Assembly (NCBI GenBank): GCA_002633025.1
Contig: NMRB01000034.1
Coordinates: forward strand, 535,201-599,200
Direction of reading: 5' to 3'
Origin: Notospermus geniculatus
Taxonomy: Eukaryota; Nemertea; Pilidiophora; Heteronemertea; Lineidae
DNA: 64,000 nt
In this document: positions 1 to 11,200 of the stretch, in pieces
Position numbering within the stretch: position 1 is the stretch's first letter
Layout: every line of letters begins with the position of its first letter
Made by a program: the position numbers and the translations under genes
Notes under the pieces: generated by a model
The model's database searches: none
What the model saw: only the letters and a program-made list of their open reading frames with translations
What the model was told of the DNA's origin: nothing

Positions 1-1030
1 CCGGTTCGCATATAACGCCAAACCTATGGTAGTCAATCTCGCCTTGTGTCCACATGAAATCTTTGCTCCTTTCCTGATCAGGTATTCAAGTATGTCACAA
101 TCTTTGTGTTTCAATGCTTTGTATATGACAGACTCAACAGTAATCAGTCCGTTATAATCAGCTCCTATGTTGGCCAAGCACCTGTAGGTCCCCTCATCTT
201 GAATACCTTGGAAAACAGCTTGAAAAACTGCACCCTTATTGCTAATGTTACGGACATTAACATCGGCTCCATTCTCGACCAGCATTTTGATGATATCTTT
301 TCTACCTAAAATAAGGGCATCACCTAGAGCTGTTGTCTCATTGTGAGATATATTCACATCGGCTCCAAGATGACATAAATATTTCAACATTTTCTGGTCT
401 TCTATAACCATGTTAATTGCATCACAGCCTGTCACTTTCACTTCATTGACGTCCACCCCTAACTTAAGGAGAACTCCTATAGCTCTGATGTCCTGTCGTT
501 TTACAGCTTCATGTAAAGATGTGACACCAACATCACATCTTGCATTGAGATCAGCACCGTGAGCATGCAGAGAGTGTACCATTCTTATCGTGCTTTGAAA
601 TCCTTGCTCCCATGCAACTTTGTAATCCAATAACACATGATACAGCGGTGCCAATCGCTGAATATCGTCCTGTATTGATGTGATTTCGTCGTCGTGTTTT
701 GCATCGAGATCAGCCCCGCGAGCATGCAGAAAATCTACCATTCTTTTTGTAGTTTGAAATCTTTGCTTACATTTAACCCTGTATGCCTCCAAGATATGAT
801 GCAAAGGTGTCATCATCAGTAGATCTTTCGCATTGGCATCTGCTCCATATTCCACCAATGTTTCTACCATTTTCTCATCCAGCCAGCATGCAGCATGATG
901 TAGAACTGTTCTCCGATAACTGTCTCGTACATTGATGTTGACTCCTGCTTGTATCAGCCGCTTCAATTTTTCAAAGTCGTGAAGAAATATTGCTACCAAC
1001 AGTTCCATGAACCCAGACATGGTGAAAGCT
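1..1030 (-). CDS. Ankyrin-repeat protein, 5' part (runs off the left edge)
   Basis: The minus strand is open without a stop from an ATG at 1020-1018 to the window edge, giving 340 residues. At least five ankyrin-type helices ending in GAD(V/L/A)N-type turns are visible: G-A-D-A-N near residue 59, G-A-D-L-D near 102, G-A-D-L-N near 155, G-A-D-V-N near 219 and again near 251, plus G-A-D-Y-N near 287. Residues 71-123 and 124-172 look like a 53-residue internal duplication (TPLHHIL... / APLYHVL..., both with a RMV.(F/S)LHA(R/H)GADL segment). Ten bases before the ATG is a good 3' splice site (ATCATTTCAG ending at 1031), so this is an internal or second exon starting at 1030; the frame is also open from the splice site to the ATG, so the true start could lie in an upstream exon. 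Ankyrin stacks bind proteins; there is no catalytic domain in view, so no specific role can be given. Confidence 0.8.
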
Positions 1031-2354
1031 CTGAAATGATAAGTTAGAGAAGAATGTCAAAAACTTGTGTTGAAAAGTTGTATTGCGAAGGAATGATAAG
1101 CATGGATATGTTTATTATTATAGTTTTTCCTCCAACGTGTAATGGACATGACCAAGTTGGGCCCATGATGAGTTCAGCCCGGCGTATTTCCCTGAAATCA
1201 GATTAATGTATGTATATGGAGTTGCTAATGTGACATGAATATCAGCTGTTGTTATGAGTATATCACCAAGTTACATCCTGTTAGATAATATCACAATATG
1301 AATGGTCACGCACTGTAAAGTGTAAACACAGTCAAGGACCTTGGTGTCATCTTCAAGACTGATCCATGCTGGACTAGTCACGTAAACTTAATTGTAAACA
1401 CTATTGGCCGTCACACCAAAAGGCGGGAAAGCACGTGTCTCAGCTACCTGGGGTGCATCCCATCCAGGGTTACATCCTTCCTGGTCTAACCACAAGTCAT
1501 TTCTTTAAAATTAGTTTACGGAAGAAGTGCTTAAGGGCAAGCTGACATGGATTGTAAATTTTTGGAACGTGGTCAGACATACATGTAATTAAAACGTGTC
1601 AAACACATTCCCAAGGAATGTTACATTTTGAAGATCAAACAACATGCGTATATGATCACATTGGACCATAAAAACAGTCAACTAGGGGTGTCTTTATTGC
1701 ATTTCTCAGAGGGGCCTGGGTGCAAGCAATATGAGAATGTACAACAACAGCTTCCCCTTAACAATAGGAAAGATAAACTCCCTACGCAGAGCTGTGAACC
1801 GTGCCCCCTCCGGTTTAACCGCTCTCCCAAACACCTCCACAGTGCCGTGCCGTTCCGTGTTTTATGGATGTTCCACTTCGTGATACACAAAGCGATTTGG
1901 ACGTAGGCCTACGACCATGTCGGATCAGACACGCATCACACGGATGTAATGAAATGGTCCATGGACCATGTGCTCAGCTGGGTGAATGTACCAGAAGACA
2001 AAATGACAGATGTTAAACTGAAATGTTCGAGGCCAGCCTTGAGTTCCTAATATGATCAAAATTTCAAAGTCAAAACGTTCTCGTTTGAGTAATTTACGCC
2101 GGTCCATATTCCAAAATGGCTGCTGGGTACCATAGGGGTCAATTAGACGAAACTTTGCTGTACATACACAGCGTACCAAGATACATGATCACACCAAGTT
2201 AGATGATTCGAGGTCAAATAGCCATGAAAGGTGCCACTAAATGACAAAATTTTAATAAACCTTGACCTCTGCGATCTTGAAAGGTGGACAAATCAAAACC
2301 CTGTTACATATGTCATGTTCACTCATTAGATGCACCGATGATGGAAATTGGGAG
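1031..2354. other. Non-coding, no gene seen
   Basis: Upstream flank or intron of the ankyrin gene. The short open frames do not resemble known proteins. Around 1890-1950 there is a piece related to the right end of the MITE at 55659-56022 (GCGATTTGGACGTA, then TGTCGGATC). Confidence 0.6.
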
Positions 2355-2650
2355 ACAATCCAATCGTTAGTTTAGGAATTACTAGTATTGGACTTTGAGA
2401 CTCTGTATGCGCGCTATGTAGATGTCAGTTTGTAAAAGCAAAAGCGCAGCATCAGAGCCCCAGTTACTGGAGACTAGTGGAGCTTGTATGAAAACTTGAC
2501 TTACAATCCAATCGTTAGTTTAGGAATTACTAGTATTGGACTTTGAGACTCTGTATGCGCGCTATGTAGATGTCAGTTTGTAAAAGCAAAAGCGCAGCAT
2601 CAGAGCCCCAGTTACTGGAGACTAGTGGAGCTTGTATGAAAACTTGACTT
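2355..2650. repeat. Exact tandem duplication, 2 x 148 bp
   Basis: The 148-bp unit starting ACAATCCAATCG at 2355 is repeated head to tail from 2503 with no difference that I can see. The sequence from 2651 to 3160 holds no recognisable feature. Confidence 0.9.
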
Positions 2651-3162
2651 ACCATAGGACAATCTTCCCTTAACAATAGAAATAGGTCATCTAACCAGTG
2701 AATAGTGGCTGTATTTAATGTCCGGTGGACACGTCCAAGAGTGACCTGATTTTGAAATGCCAGCCTTGGTTTGGAACATTTTCATGAATTTTGTCCCCTG
2801 TCGGAAGGCAGGCAGAAGTATTTTTACTTCGACAACAGAGTGACCATAGCGACACCATCGAAATCACCATCCTCCCATAGCAGGGTTTTGTCATTTTCTT
2901 CTTAAACTCGGTCAAAAAGCTCAGCTGAAATCATCCTCCAACAGCAGGCCTTTGGTCTTGCTCCTCTTCTTACGCTCGCTCACAAAGTACTACTGAAATC
3001 GGATCTCCTGGCCAAGCATGACGTGGTGGTCGGAAAACCTACCCAATCAGAATGCAGCATTTTAATCGTGTACTAAATAATCATTAAACTAATAAACAAG
3101 GCCTGGCGGCGTAAATGGTTCACGTAGGAAGATTTGACGATGGATTCATATGCACAATACAG

Positions 3163-4846
3163 GGTGGTCCAAAAAACGCACAAGCATACTTCCACTACCC
3201 ACAGCCCAGAACTACTGGTGACATTGAATGAGAATCTTTCTAGAAGAAAGAAGACACCAAGATATCTTGATTCGGTCCAGTGGTTCGAGCTGCAGGCCCT
3301 ATTTTGTAAAGCAAGGTCGAGGTCCTTGGTGAATTGTTCCATACAGAACAATAAAGAGCATACATAACAGCGTAGTCTTGTACCTGACAGAAGGATTATC
3401 CTGTGGAAAGGTCAAACAAAACATGAAGTACAGGTACATGTAGAACATAAAAATCAAACTTCATTTTTAAACTTAAGCTGAACTGCGTGCATAAAACCAG
3501 GGCCTCGCACGTTTTTAAAAAATGTCCGCGCCACAACGCGGGCAGTACCTGAAATAACTTGGGACATCCGCCATGTTTTAGTGGGACTCCAAACATGATA
3601 GAGTACCCAAGCATGTAGATGGCAGCACCTTATTTGCGTCCTGACCACCAAGAAGTGATGAACGCTGTAAGTGCATATGCATGTAGGCCAACATATAAGA
3701 AAAGCGAAATACTGAAAAAGTGTTCAAATGAAAAAAGGAAGAGCCCGGATCCGGATTCGAACCTCCAAGTATTGGCTTGGAAGCCCGGCACGTTTTCCAC
3801 TACACCAGCAGTTCGTTGGTTTATTCGTGCCCTTTTTCTAGGTGAAGTTATTGCGTTTTGGGTATAGTCGTCTCCAGGTTTCGCAAAGGAGTAAATGCCT
3901 ATGTAGGCCTATTGTTCGTTCATCGAGTATTGATCATATAGCCGAGGTTACAGGAAAGGCACAATAGGGCCATAGCACGTTAACATTCGGTGGCGAGGAA
4001 TATTTGCGAGGAGTCTTCCGCTTGTTTTGGTTTATGTCGGCTACTTTTGACTATCAGGATGTGTAAGGTGAGCATTCATTGTACTGTTTTCCGTCTTTTT
4101 TCATTTCGGCCTCGGTTCTCATATTTGCTAGGCCTAAATTGGGGTGTTTTTGTTCGTCCCTTAGCTCAGTGTGTGCATGCATGTTCCGGAGGCCTATGGA
4201 TAGGCGGGGCCCGATAGGTGAAACATCTGGCAAGTGAATGTTGTAGGCTAATTTTTGAGTTTATGATAGTCGTGTCAGGCCTAGACGTATAACCAGCTTC
4301 TCTTATATTTGTTTTATTACAACTCTTTCCCTTTTCATGAGATGGGCGTGTACTGTCTGTATAGCCTGTACATACAGATTGCCTACATGGGCTTCTGGTA
4401 TGTAGGCCTACATGCACATGTACATAGAGCGTGACTTCCACTTGTTGATGGTCAGGACGCAAATAAGGTGCTGCCACCTACATTCTTGGGGACTCTATCA
4501 TGTTTGGAGTCCCATGGCGGATGTCCCAGGTTACTTCAGACACTGCCCGCGCTGTGGCGCGGGTGTTTTTTTTAAACGTTAGAGGCCCTGGTTTTATGCA
4601 TGCAGTTCAGCTTTAACATCTTATGGCGCCGCGGTTCACCGGTAAGTTACATGTAGTTATTAAGGACCACTGACTTTGCTTCACAAAAATGGTTCTGGAG
4701 GTAAGACTACTGGACCGAATCGAGGTATCTATCTTGGTCTTATTTTTCTTCTAGCAAGATTCTCTATCCATTCGTACCAGTGGTGTGGGACTGAAGTTGG
4801 TGGAAATGTGCTTGTGGGTTTTTTGGACAACATTGTATTAACATCG
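3163..4846. mobile_element. Foldback element with tRNA-like core, 1.7 kb
   Basis: The two halves are inverted copies of each other. Outer arms lie at about 3163-3310 and 4675-4846 and begin TACAGGGTGGTCCAAAAAA on the left. Inner arms lie at about 3470-3652 and 4447-4617 and include AACATGATAGAG and GGTGCTGCCA on both sides. The roughly 800-bp centre holds a tRNA-Gly-like unit on the minus strand. No transposase frame is seen, so this is a non-autonomous element. It shares the AACATGATAGA core and the GCAGTTCAGCTTTAA motif with the element at 56721-57361. Confidence 0.75.
3741..3812 (-). pseudogene. tRNA-Gly(UCC)-like Pol III unit
   Basis: On the minus strand the order is an A-box-like TGGTGTAGTGG, a CUUCCAA loop that would present anticodon UCC, and a B-box GGTTCGAATCC, followed within ten bases by a T6 run (3731-3738 on the other strand) as expected for a Pol III terminator. 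The anticodon and acceptor stems pair poorly, so this is a tRNA-derived pseudogene or SINE head rather than a working tRNA. It sits in the centre of the foldback element at 3163-4846. Confidence 0.6.
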
Positions 4847-4974
4847 CGTATAAATGGGCTTAGAACGTGTTAGGCCTGATCATTCGTGGACCATTGCTCC
4901 CTCCAAGAAAGTTATCCAAAGAAGAAAGCACAAAAATTGACACACAAGGTGGTAAATATCAAGAAGTCAACTTC

Positions 4975-5075
4975 CAGAACTTGCGAATTTTCGACCCCAA
5001 CCGGGGTCTTCCTGGGGCACTTTTCAGTTGGAGAGACCAGAAAAGAAAGTTACGGGTACTTGATCAAGGTTACAA
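4975..5075 (+). repeat. Fragment of the AACCGGGGTC palindromic MITE family
   Basis: The stretch TTTTCGACCCCAACCGGGG, then TCTTCC and a ...CACTTTTCAG segment, matches one arm of the near-perfect palindrome at 44823-45024. Another fragment lies at about 17873-17945. Only one arm is present here. The unit abuts the left end of the element at 5108. Confidence 0.6.
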
Positions 5076-5107
5076 TAGGTTCGGCATTCCCCGTTATTTT
5101 GAACGTA

Positions 5108-6078
5108 CACCCTTAGTCAAAAGTAAATGCCCACCTAATTTTCCGGAATATTTCCATGGATATTTTTCACAGCCAAGTTTTCTTTTCATACACATAATCC
5201 AGGGCCAATAGGACACCTTTTAAGACCATAAAACTGGAAATTAACCGTGTTTTTGGTGAACGTTTGAAATTTGGCAAAATGCCGTGTTTTAATACTCACC
5301 TGTTCGGGTTGAAGCTGCTATTGTTTTGAAGCCAGCCTGTTTCTGGACAATAAAAATTTTCTAAATTCGAAATTGACCAACTTTGTGACGATTTATAATG
5401 ATTTTTCTGCGGAATAAAATCCCCGCAATTCCAGTTGACTCCAAGCCACTTTTTGTCAATACCCCGATGACATGCCCCAATTCAGTAAGACCATTGAAGG
5501 GCTATTGAAACCGAGCTGGCCCCAATAACAGGTTACGCAGGTATTTGTGACTGTGACTAGGCCTTACCTCATCAAATGGGAGTCGCTGTCCACGATCGCC
5601 CAGTGCAACTTACACCGGTATGTGTTGTCAACAAGTAGGCCTATTATTGTGAGAGACCCGATTCATAATTTTACAAAGGGACCTATTACTCCACTCTTGA
5701 TGTCAATCGCTCGTTTTGTGGCTTATCCACCACTGTGCAATGCTAAAATTCTGTGCCTTGAGTGTCTGGAACGAATGGCAAGAACTAACTGGTAAAACCA
5801 ATTTTAGCATTTTGAAAGTTGGTATGTGTCAAAAAACAGATTGGCTTCAAAACAATACCAGTTTCAGTCCGAACAAGTGAGTATTAAGAAAACACGGCCA
5901 AATTTCAAACGTCCGCCAAAAACACAAGCTGTTTAATACTTGTAAGTTTTATGGTCTTAAAAGGTGTCCTAGTGACCGCAGATTATCTGTACCGGTACGG
6001 AAAGAAAACGTGGCTATGAAAAATATTCATGGAGATATGCCCGAAAATTAGGTGGGCATTTACTTTTGACTAAGGGTG
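5108..6078. mobile_element. TA-flanked inverted-repeat element, CACCCTTAGTC family
   Basis: The element begins CACCCTTAGTCAAAAGTAAA and ends with the inverse, each end next to TA (5106-5107 and 6079-6080), as for Tc1/mariner-type insertion. The arms extend about 250 bp (5108-5350 against 5822-6078), including the inverted pair GACACCTTTTAAGACC / CTTAAAAGGTGTC. The centre 5340-5800 is an inverted match to 19160-19550, so the same family recurs at 18887-20441 and 21732-22126. No convincing transposase is visible. Confidence 0.75.
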
Positions 6079-6985
6079 TACATGTAGTGCCAAACTGTGC
6101 TTACACGACGTGTAATCAGATTGTAAGACATTTACTTCCAAATTAAACTCCCGAAAAATATCATTGCACTCAGGCACGCTGTATCGTGAACCTGACTGCA
6201 CCCATGCACTGAGAGTGCAAGGAAAAAACTTTGATGCGTGATGCAGGATACAGTTATCTCTCGCTGCCTCTGGGCTCCGATTCCTATTGCTTTCTGATTA
6301 TGTTAATCAGATCGTTACATGATATCACCGGTTACTTAATGACCAGCAGCATCCACAGAATTTGATGAACAAGTGAAACAGTTTCTTCGATTTCTGTAGC
6401 ACCAATGGGCGTTGTGTTTCATCTAATAGCGCAAGTCAGTAAGGGCAACCTAATCTACTGGATTCAGATACATGCATTTAGTTAGATAACGGGCGTCGAT
6501 CCTTCTCACACATTGCTTTTAATACATGGACTTTTAGATACAGCAAACGCTTGTTTACGAAAACGGCACAGGAAAACGCGAAGGGAATTTAGACAAGGGC
6601 CATCTATCTTGTTCAACTGATCAGGTTTACGGTAGGCACGATGACTTTTATCAGCCTCTCCCCACAAAAGGACTGGTCGTTTTCGATACGAATTTTGGCC
6701 AGGACGGCCCAGCAAAAATCAAGAGGCGTAGGGGAGTTTAAACGTCCATTTGAAATTTCAGTTGTACATGTAGCCTCTATTCATTAGTTCCAGGAAGAAG
6801 AAGTCAGTGATCGGAGTACCTCAAGTCCTGAAGTCACTTGCGTGGCGCAGCTACCGCATTGATCAGGGATTCGACTAAGAAATTAGGGGTCTCTGACTTC
6901 TACTCTATCCTTGGACAGTTTTTCAGCTACTGTGGTAGGAATAGAAGATGAAACAGGTCGGCTGAAGAATATCATGATGCGTGAT
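6079..6985. other. Non-coding, nothing recognised
   Basis: No gene, repeat or structured RNA was recognised here. Confidence 0.5.
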
Positions 6986-7245
6986 CAGGGGCGCAGCTAG
7001 CCTTTGTGGCCTGGGGGCAAAATTTATTTAATCTGGTGGGCGGAGCCGGAGGGGGTCTGGGGGTCCTCCGCCGTAAAAACTGAAAACTTACATCCTCTCA
7101 GATGCATTTTCCCCACATCTGACACCACAATAACTCGGCTTGAAGAGGGGAAATGACCTTGCAGAGGAAAGATTTGTTTTATCCCCTTTGGTTTGCTACG
7201 GGGAGCATTTGCCCCCTGCCCATCCCCCCGCTAGCTATGCCCCTG
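6986..7245. mobile_element. hAT-like MITE, 260 bp
   Basis: Ends CAGGGGCGCAGCTAGC and GCTAGCTATGCCCCTG are inverted copies with one mismatch. The C-A-G-G-G-G start and G-rich interior fit non-autonomous hAT-type elements. A clear 8-bp target duplication is not visible. The stretch 7246-8230, upstream of the receptor gene, shows no further feature beyond G-rich tracts. Confidence 0.6.
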
Positions 7246-8230
7246 GTGACAGAGAGCTGCAGCTGATTGGTCTCGCCCCCCCCCCACGAGATCACAGATT
7301 GCGCTGGTGTTACTGTCCAGATCACAAGTAGCGTTCCATGGAGTTGCACCATCCAGATCACAGGTGACTGAGGAGGCTCATCCTTTAGGGACTGTAGCAA
7401 AAGTATTTTGAAGCCCAAAAAGACTAACTTTTTCGTTTGGGGGGGAGGGGGTCCAAGGGTCATTTCGTCTTGTTCATAAAAAGTGGCTTCACCCATAAAA
7501 TGTTCTGCAATGGATGAAAACGATCTTCCGACATTCAAATTTCCTCATTATCAAATATCAGAGTCAGATTTTATTCTTTTCACAATAGCTGGTATAAAAT
7601 TCAGGGCTCATGCAGATACATCTAGATAGGTCTTCTTTGAGGGGAGGAAAGTGGCATTTCATTGTATAATTACATCACTTAATTACATCTCATGACTATG
7701 GTACCAAAGGTAGCCCTCTCTACATGATCCCAAGAATTATCTTGGACATATTTACTTGCTGACCAGGTTGAAGCCAAAGTTGACCAAATTTAGTCTCTCG
7801 GGGGAGGGAGGGGGTCAGCTGAGAGTCTAAATCATTTAGTCTTTTTTGGCTTCTCATACTTTTGCTACAGTCCCTTAGATCGTCGGTGATTAAGGTTGGT
7901 AACACTCTAAATCAGGTAGATGAAGAGGATGACCCTGTAGAACATAACTGATGGAAGAGTGCATGCATTTGCTGTTCTCAACGTGTAACAGGCATGCCCC
8001 GTCCGAAGCGAAGTCATGCCGTGCTTTTTAGCTAAGATATCAGAGATGTGTATTTCCCGAGTGATAGAGCAGCAGGATCTGTGGGTTGCTTTCCTGTTGT
8101 GGCTGAAAACCAAAGAACGAACACCTGCTGGCAAGCAATCACGGGACGAGAGATAATACAAAATAAGGAAATCATCGTTGACGAGGTTGGCGTAACTGCA
8201 GTTATATCGAGGTCTTAACGGGAGAGAATT

Positions 8231-11200
8231 ATGACTGTGACAGCGACACGAGGAGCAATGACAGTTAACACCACGCATCATCTGCAGTCGGGTGTTTCTC
8301 ACACCATCAGCGACAATGGCATCAATCAGTTGTGGACATTGGTACTCGTGCGTTCAATTTTCACAAAATGGGCACCAATATTCATTACAACTGTCGGCCT
8401 TGTTGGCAATGTGATATCCCTCCTGGTGACAACAAGAAAGGGATACCGGCACATCAGTACTTGCGTCTACATGTCAGCTCTAGCAGTTGTGGATTCGGTG
8501 TATTTGCTTAATATTTTATTAATAGCTCTTATTGACGATACAATGAAATGGCTCGAAATTGACATGGGCGATGTTATGACGACACTTTGGTATGTATGTA
8601 TGCACTGACTGAATGCAAATCTGATCTGAACTCAGGGGCGGATCCAGGGGGGGGGGGGGGGNTTTTTTTCTGTGATATTTCGCCTCTATACATGTAGGCC
8701 TATAGGATACCTCTTTCGGCAGAGAGTGCCTTCTTCGGCACAGACCCGAAAAAGGCATTTTCATGCCGGGAAATGGCGTAAAAGCACTCTTATTTTCAAA
8801 AATTTTCCCGGGGGAGGCCCCCCGGACCCCCCCGCCGATGGACTTTGGCGCGCTCGCTGCTAGGGACTACGGCCCTGTCCAGGTCACTCGCACCTTTCAT
8901 CGAAGATGCTCTTTAGACATTCATGTATAACGAATTCTAATTCCGGGCTTCAAACGGAAATCGATGTGAATTTGAATCTGTTGTTTACATAGCATATGAT
9001 GTTATAATGTTTAAATCGCATGCCCGCTGCACACGATCAAAGTTTTCATCATTTTTTTTTAAATTCACATTCCGGGCCTATTGGGGGCTTCAATGTATAA
9101 ACCCGCAAGTAGGCCTTTATTGAGCATATTCAGAAAATTGAATGAAAAATTTGATCATGTACAGGAGGCATTAGTCTCTGAAGAGGCCAGGGGCGACCGC
9201 CACGAAACTACGATAGCACTAACAGGGCCTAACAGAGAAATTCTGTAATGGTAAAAGCCATTGCATACCTCTCTGTTAGGCATTGTTAGTGCTATCGGAG
9301 TTTCGTGACGGCCCGCCCTGGGCTTTTCCTTAGGGTATTGCCCTTTTGGCCCAGTCTGCACCCCCCCCCCCGTAGGCAAAATCCTGGATCCGCCCCTGTG
9401 AACTGTTGCCCAATTACATGGTAGATGTGTACATTCCCCAGCACTGATGATTCTTTATGACGGGCCATCACACATTGGGTCCCAGCGTTTACAACGTTGG
9501 TCATACCGGTGTAACGGTACAGAGTGTCCCCCTGTAAAAAGTGTCCACTTCTATTGTTGAATGACGGAATAATCGGCATGACTATAGAAAACCAATCCCC
9601 AGAGATTAGAATGTAACAATAGGATCTTTTGTTCCTGGGACAGTTCTTCCTGGGGACATTCTTTCCCTTTACACCGGCACTGCACACCAACATGCCCAAT
9701 GATGTCACCCTGAGGTAAGCAGCGGTACTTAGCGCTAAGAACCACTGATTACCTCAGGATGAATGATATCCATGAACCACTGATTACCTCAGGATGAATG
9801 ATATCCATAAACTCATGCAACTCTCTACATTCTTCTTAAAACCCTTGTTGCATGAAACCATTTTATGGACAGATTTTTGTATCATTTGGTATTTGGGGTT
9901 GACTGGGGTCCAATAGAAGGAAAATGGCATTTTTTTGAAACCTGCCAATAGAGGGGGTTTCTGATACGGTCACAATTGTGACCGTCATACACACCAGGTA
10001 CTTTAAAGGGGAAATAAACAGCCATGAACTACTGACTTATGCAGTTTAAAAACACTTATTTTAGAAGGAAAACAAATTTATTAGATACAAATATTAGCAA
10101 TTCTTACATTACAAATGTTTAGCCTACTTGACTTATTTCACATATTTTGAAATTTGCACCCTCACAGAAACGGACTAGGATTAGACCAAGCTGTTGCACA
10201 TTAACTGTCAGAAATCTCATTGTGCTCTGATAATGTCCTAACACAGCTTATATCCTTGAATGATAGTCATGGGAACAATAACAGTGCTTGTCATCGGAGT
10301 CTAGCCCCCTCATCCTCGCTGTCCGATGGAATGCTGCCATTAGGCTACTACCATCTTCAAACAGCAACTCTGCCACTTCAGTGGCACTCAGTCTTGACCT
10401 GCAATATGAGATAATATCAACAGTTAACAAAAATACTATGATGGGGAAATACACTGCATAACAGCAATATGTAGTAATAGTCCGGCAGCCAAATGGGTTT
10501 TTTTCACTGAACCCGGAAATGTCTTATATATTTTTTTTTCCAATGGATTTGAGTAGCCCTGGGGGTCAGTTTTAAGATTCCACCGGGTGGACTCCGGCCA
10601 CCCTTGAGCATTTTGAGAAATCCAAGATGGCGTCCAAGATGGCCAACAACATGAAATCGGTCATAACTTCCTTCATATTTACCACAGGCTGATAATTTTG
10701 GTGTCTAGACATAGGTTTTGGAGGTCGAGGAATCCAATAAGACCATTTTCAATGTCGGTAATATATTACGTAACTGTAAATCCAAGATGGCTGCCGTTAC
10801 GTGAACTTTATTCATAACTTCTTTCATATTCACCATACAATGATTATCTTGGTGACTAGACATAGGTTTTGGGGTTCCAGGGATCCATTAAGACCATTTC
10901 CAATGTCATAATACACCTCCGACAATCAAAGATGGCGTCCAAGATGGCCGCCATTACATGAAACTGGTCATAACGTCTTTCATATTCACTATACAATGAT
11001 TATGTTGCTGTCTAGACATAGGTTTTGGGGTTCAAGGGATCCATTAAGACCATTTCCAATGTCATAATACACCTCCAACAATCAAAGATGGCGTCCAAGA
11101 TGGCCGTCATTACATGAAACTGGTCATGACTTCTTTCATATTCACCATACAATGATTATTTTGCTGTCTAGACATAGGTTTTGGGGTTCAAGTGATCCAT

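Noticed and set aside
5547-5795. 82-codon frame in the centre of the TA-flanked element
   Set aside because: The matching part of the element at 19160-19445 does not keep it open, so it is not a transposase remnant that I can support.
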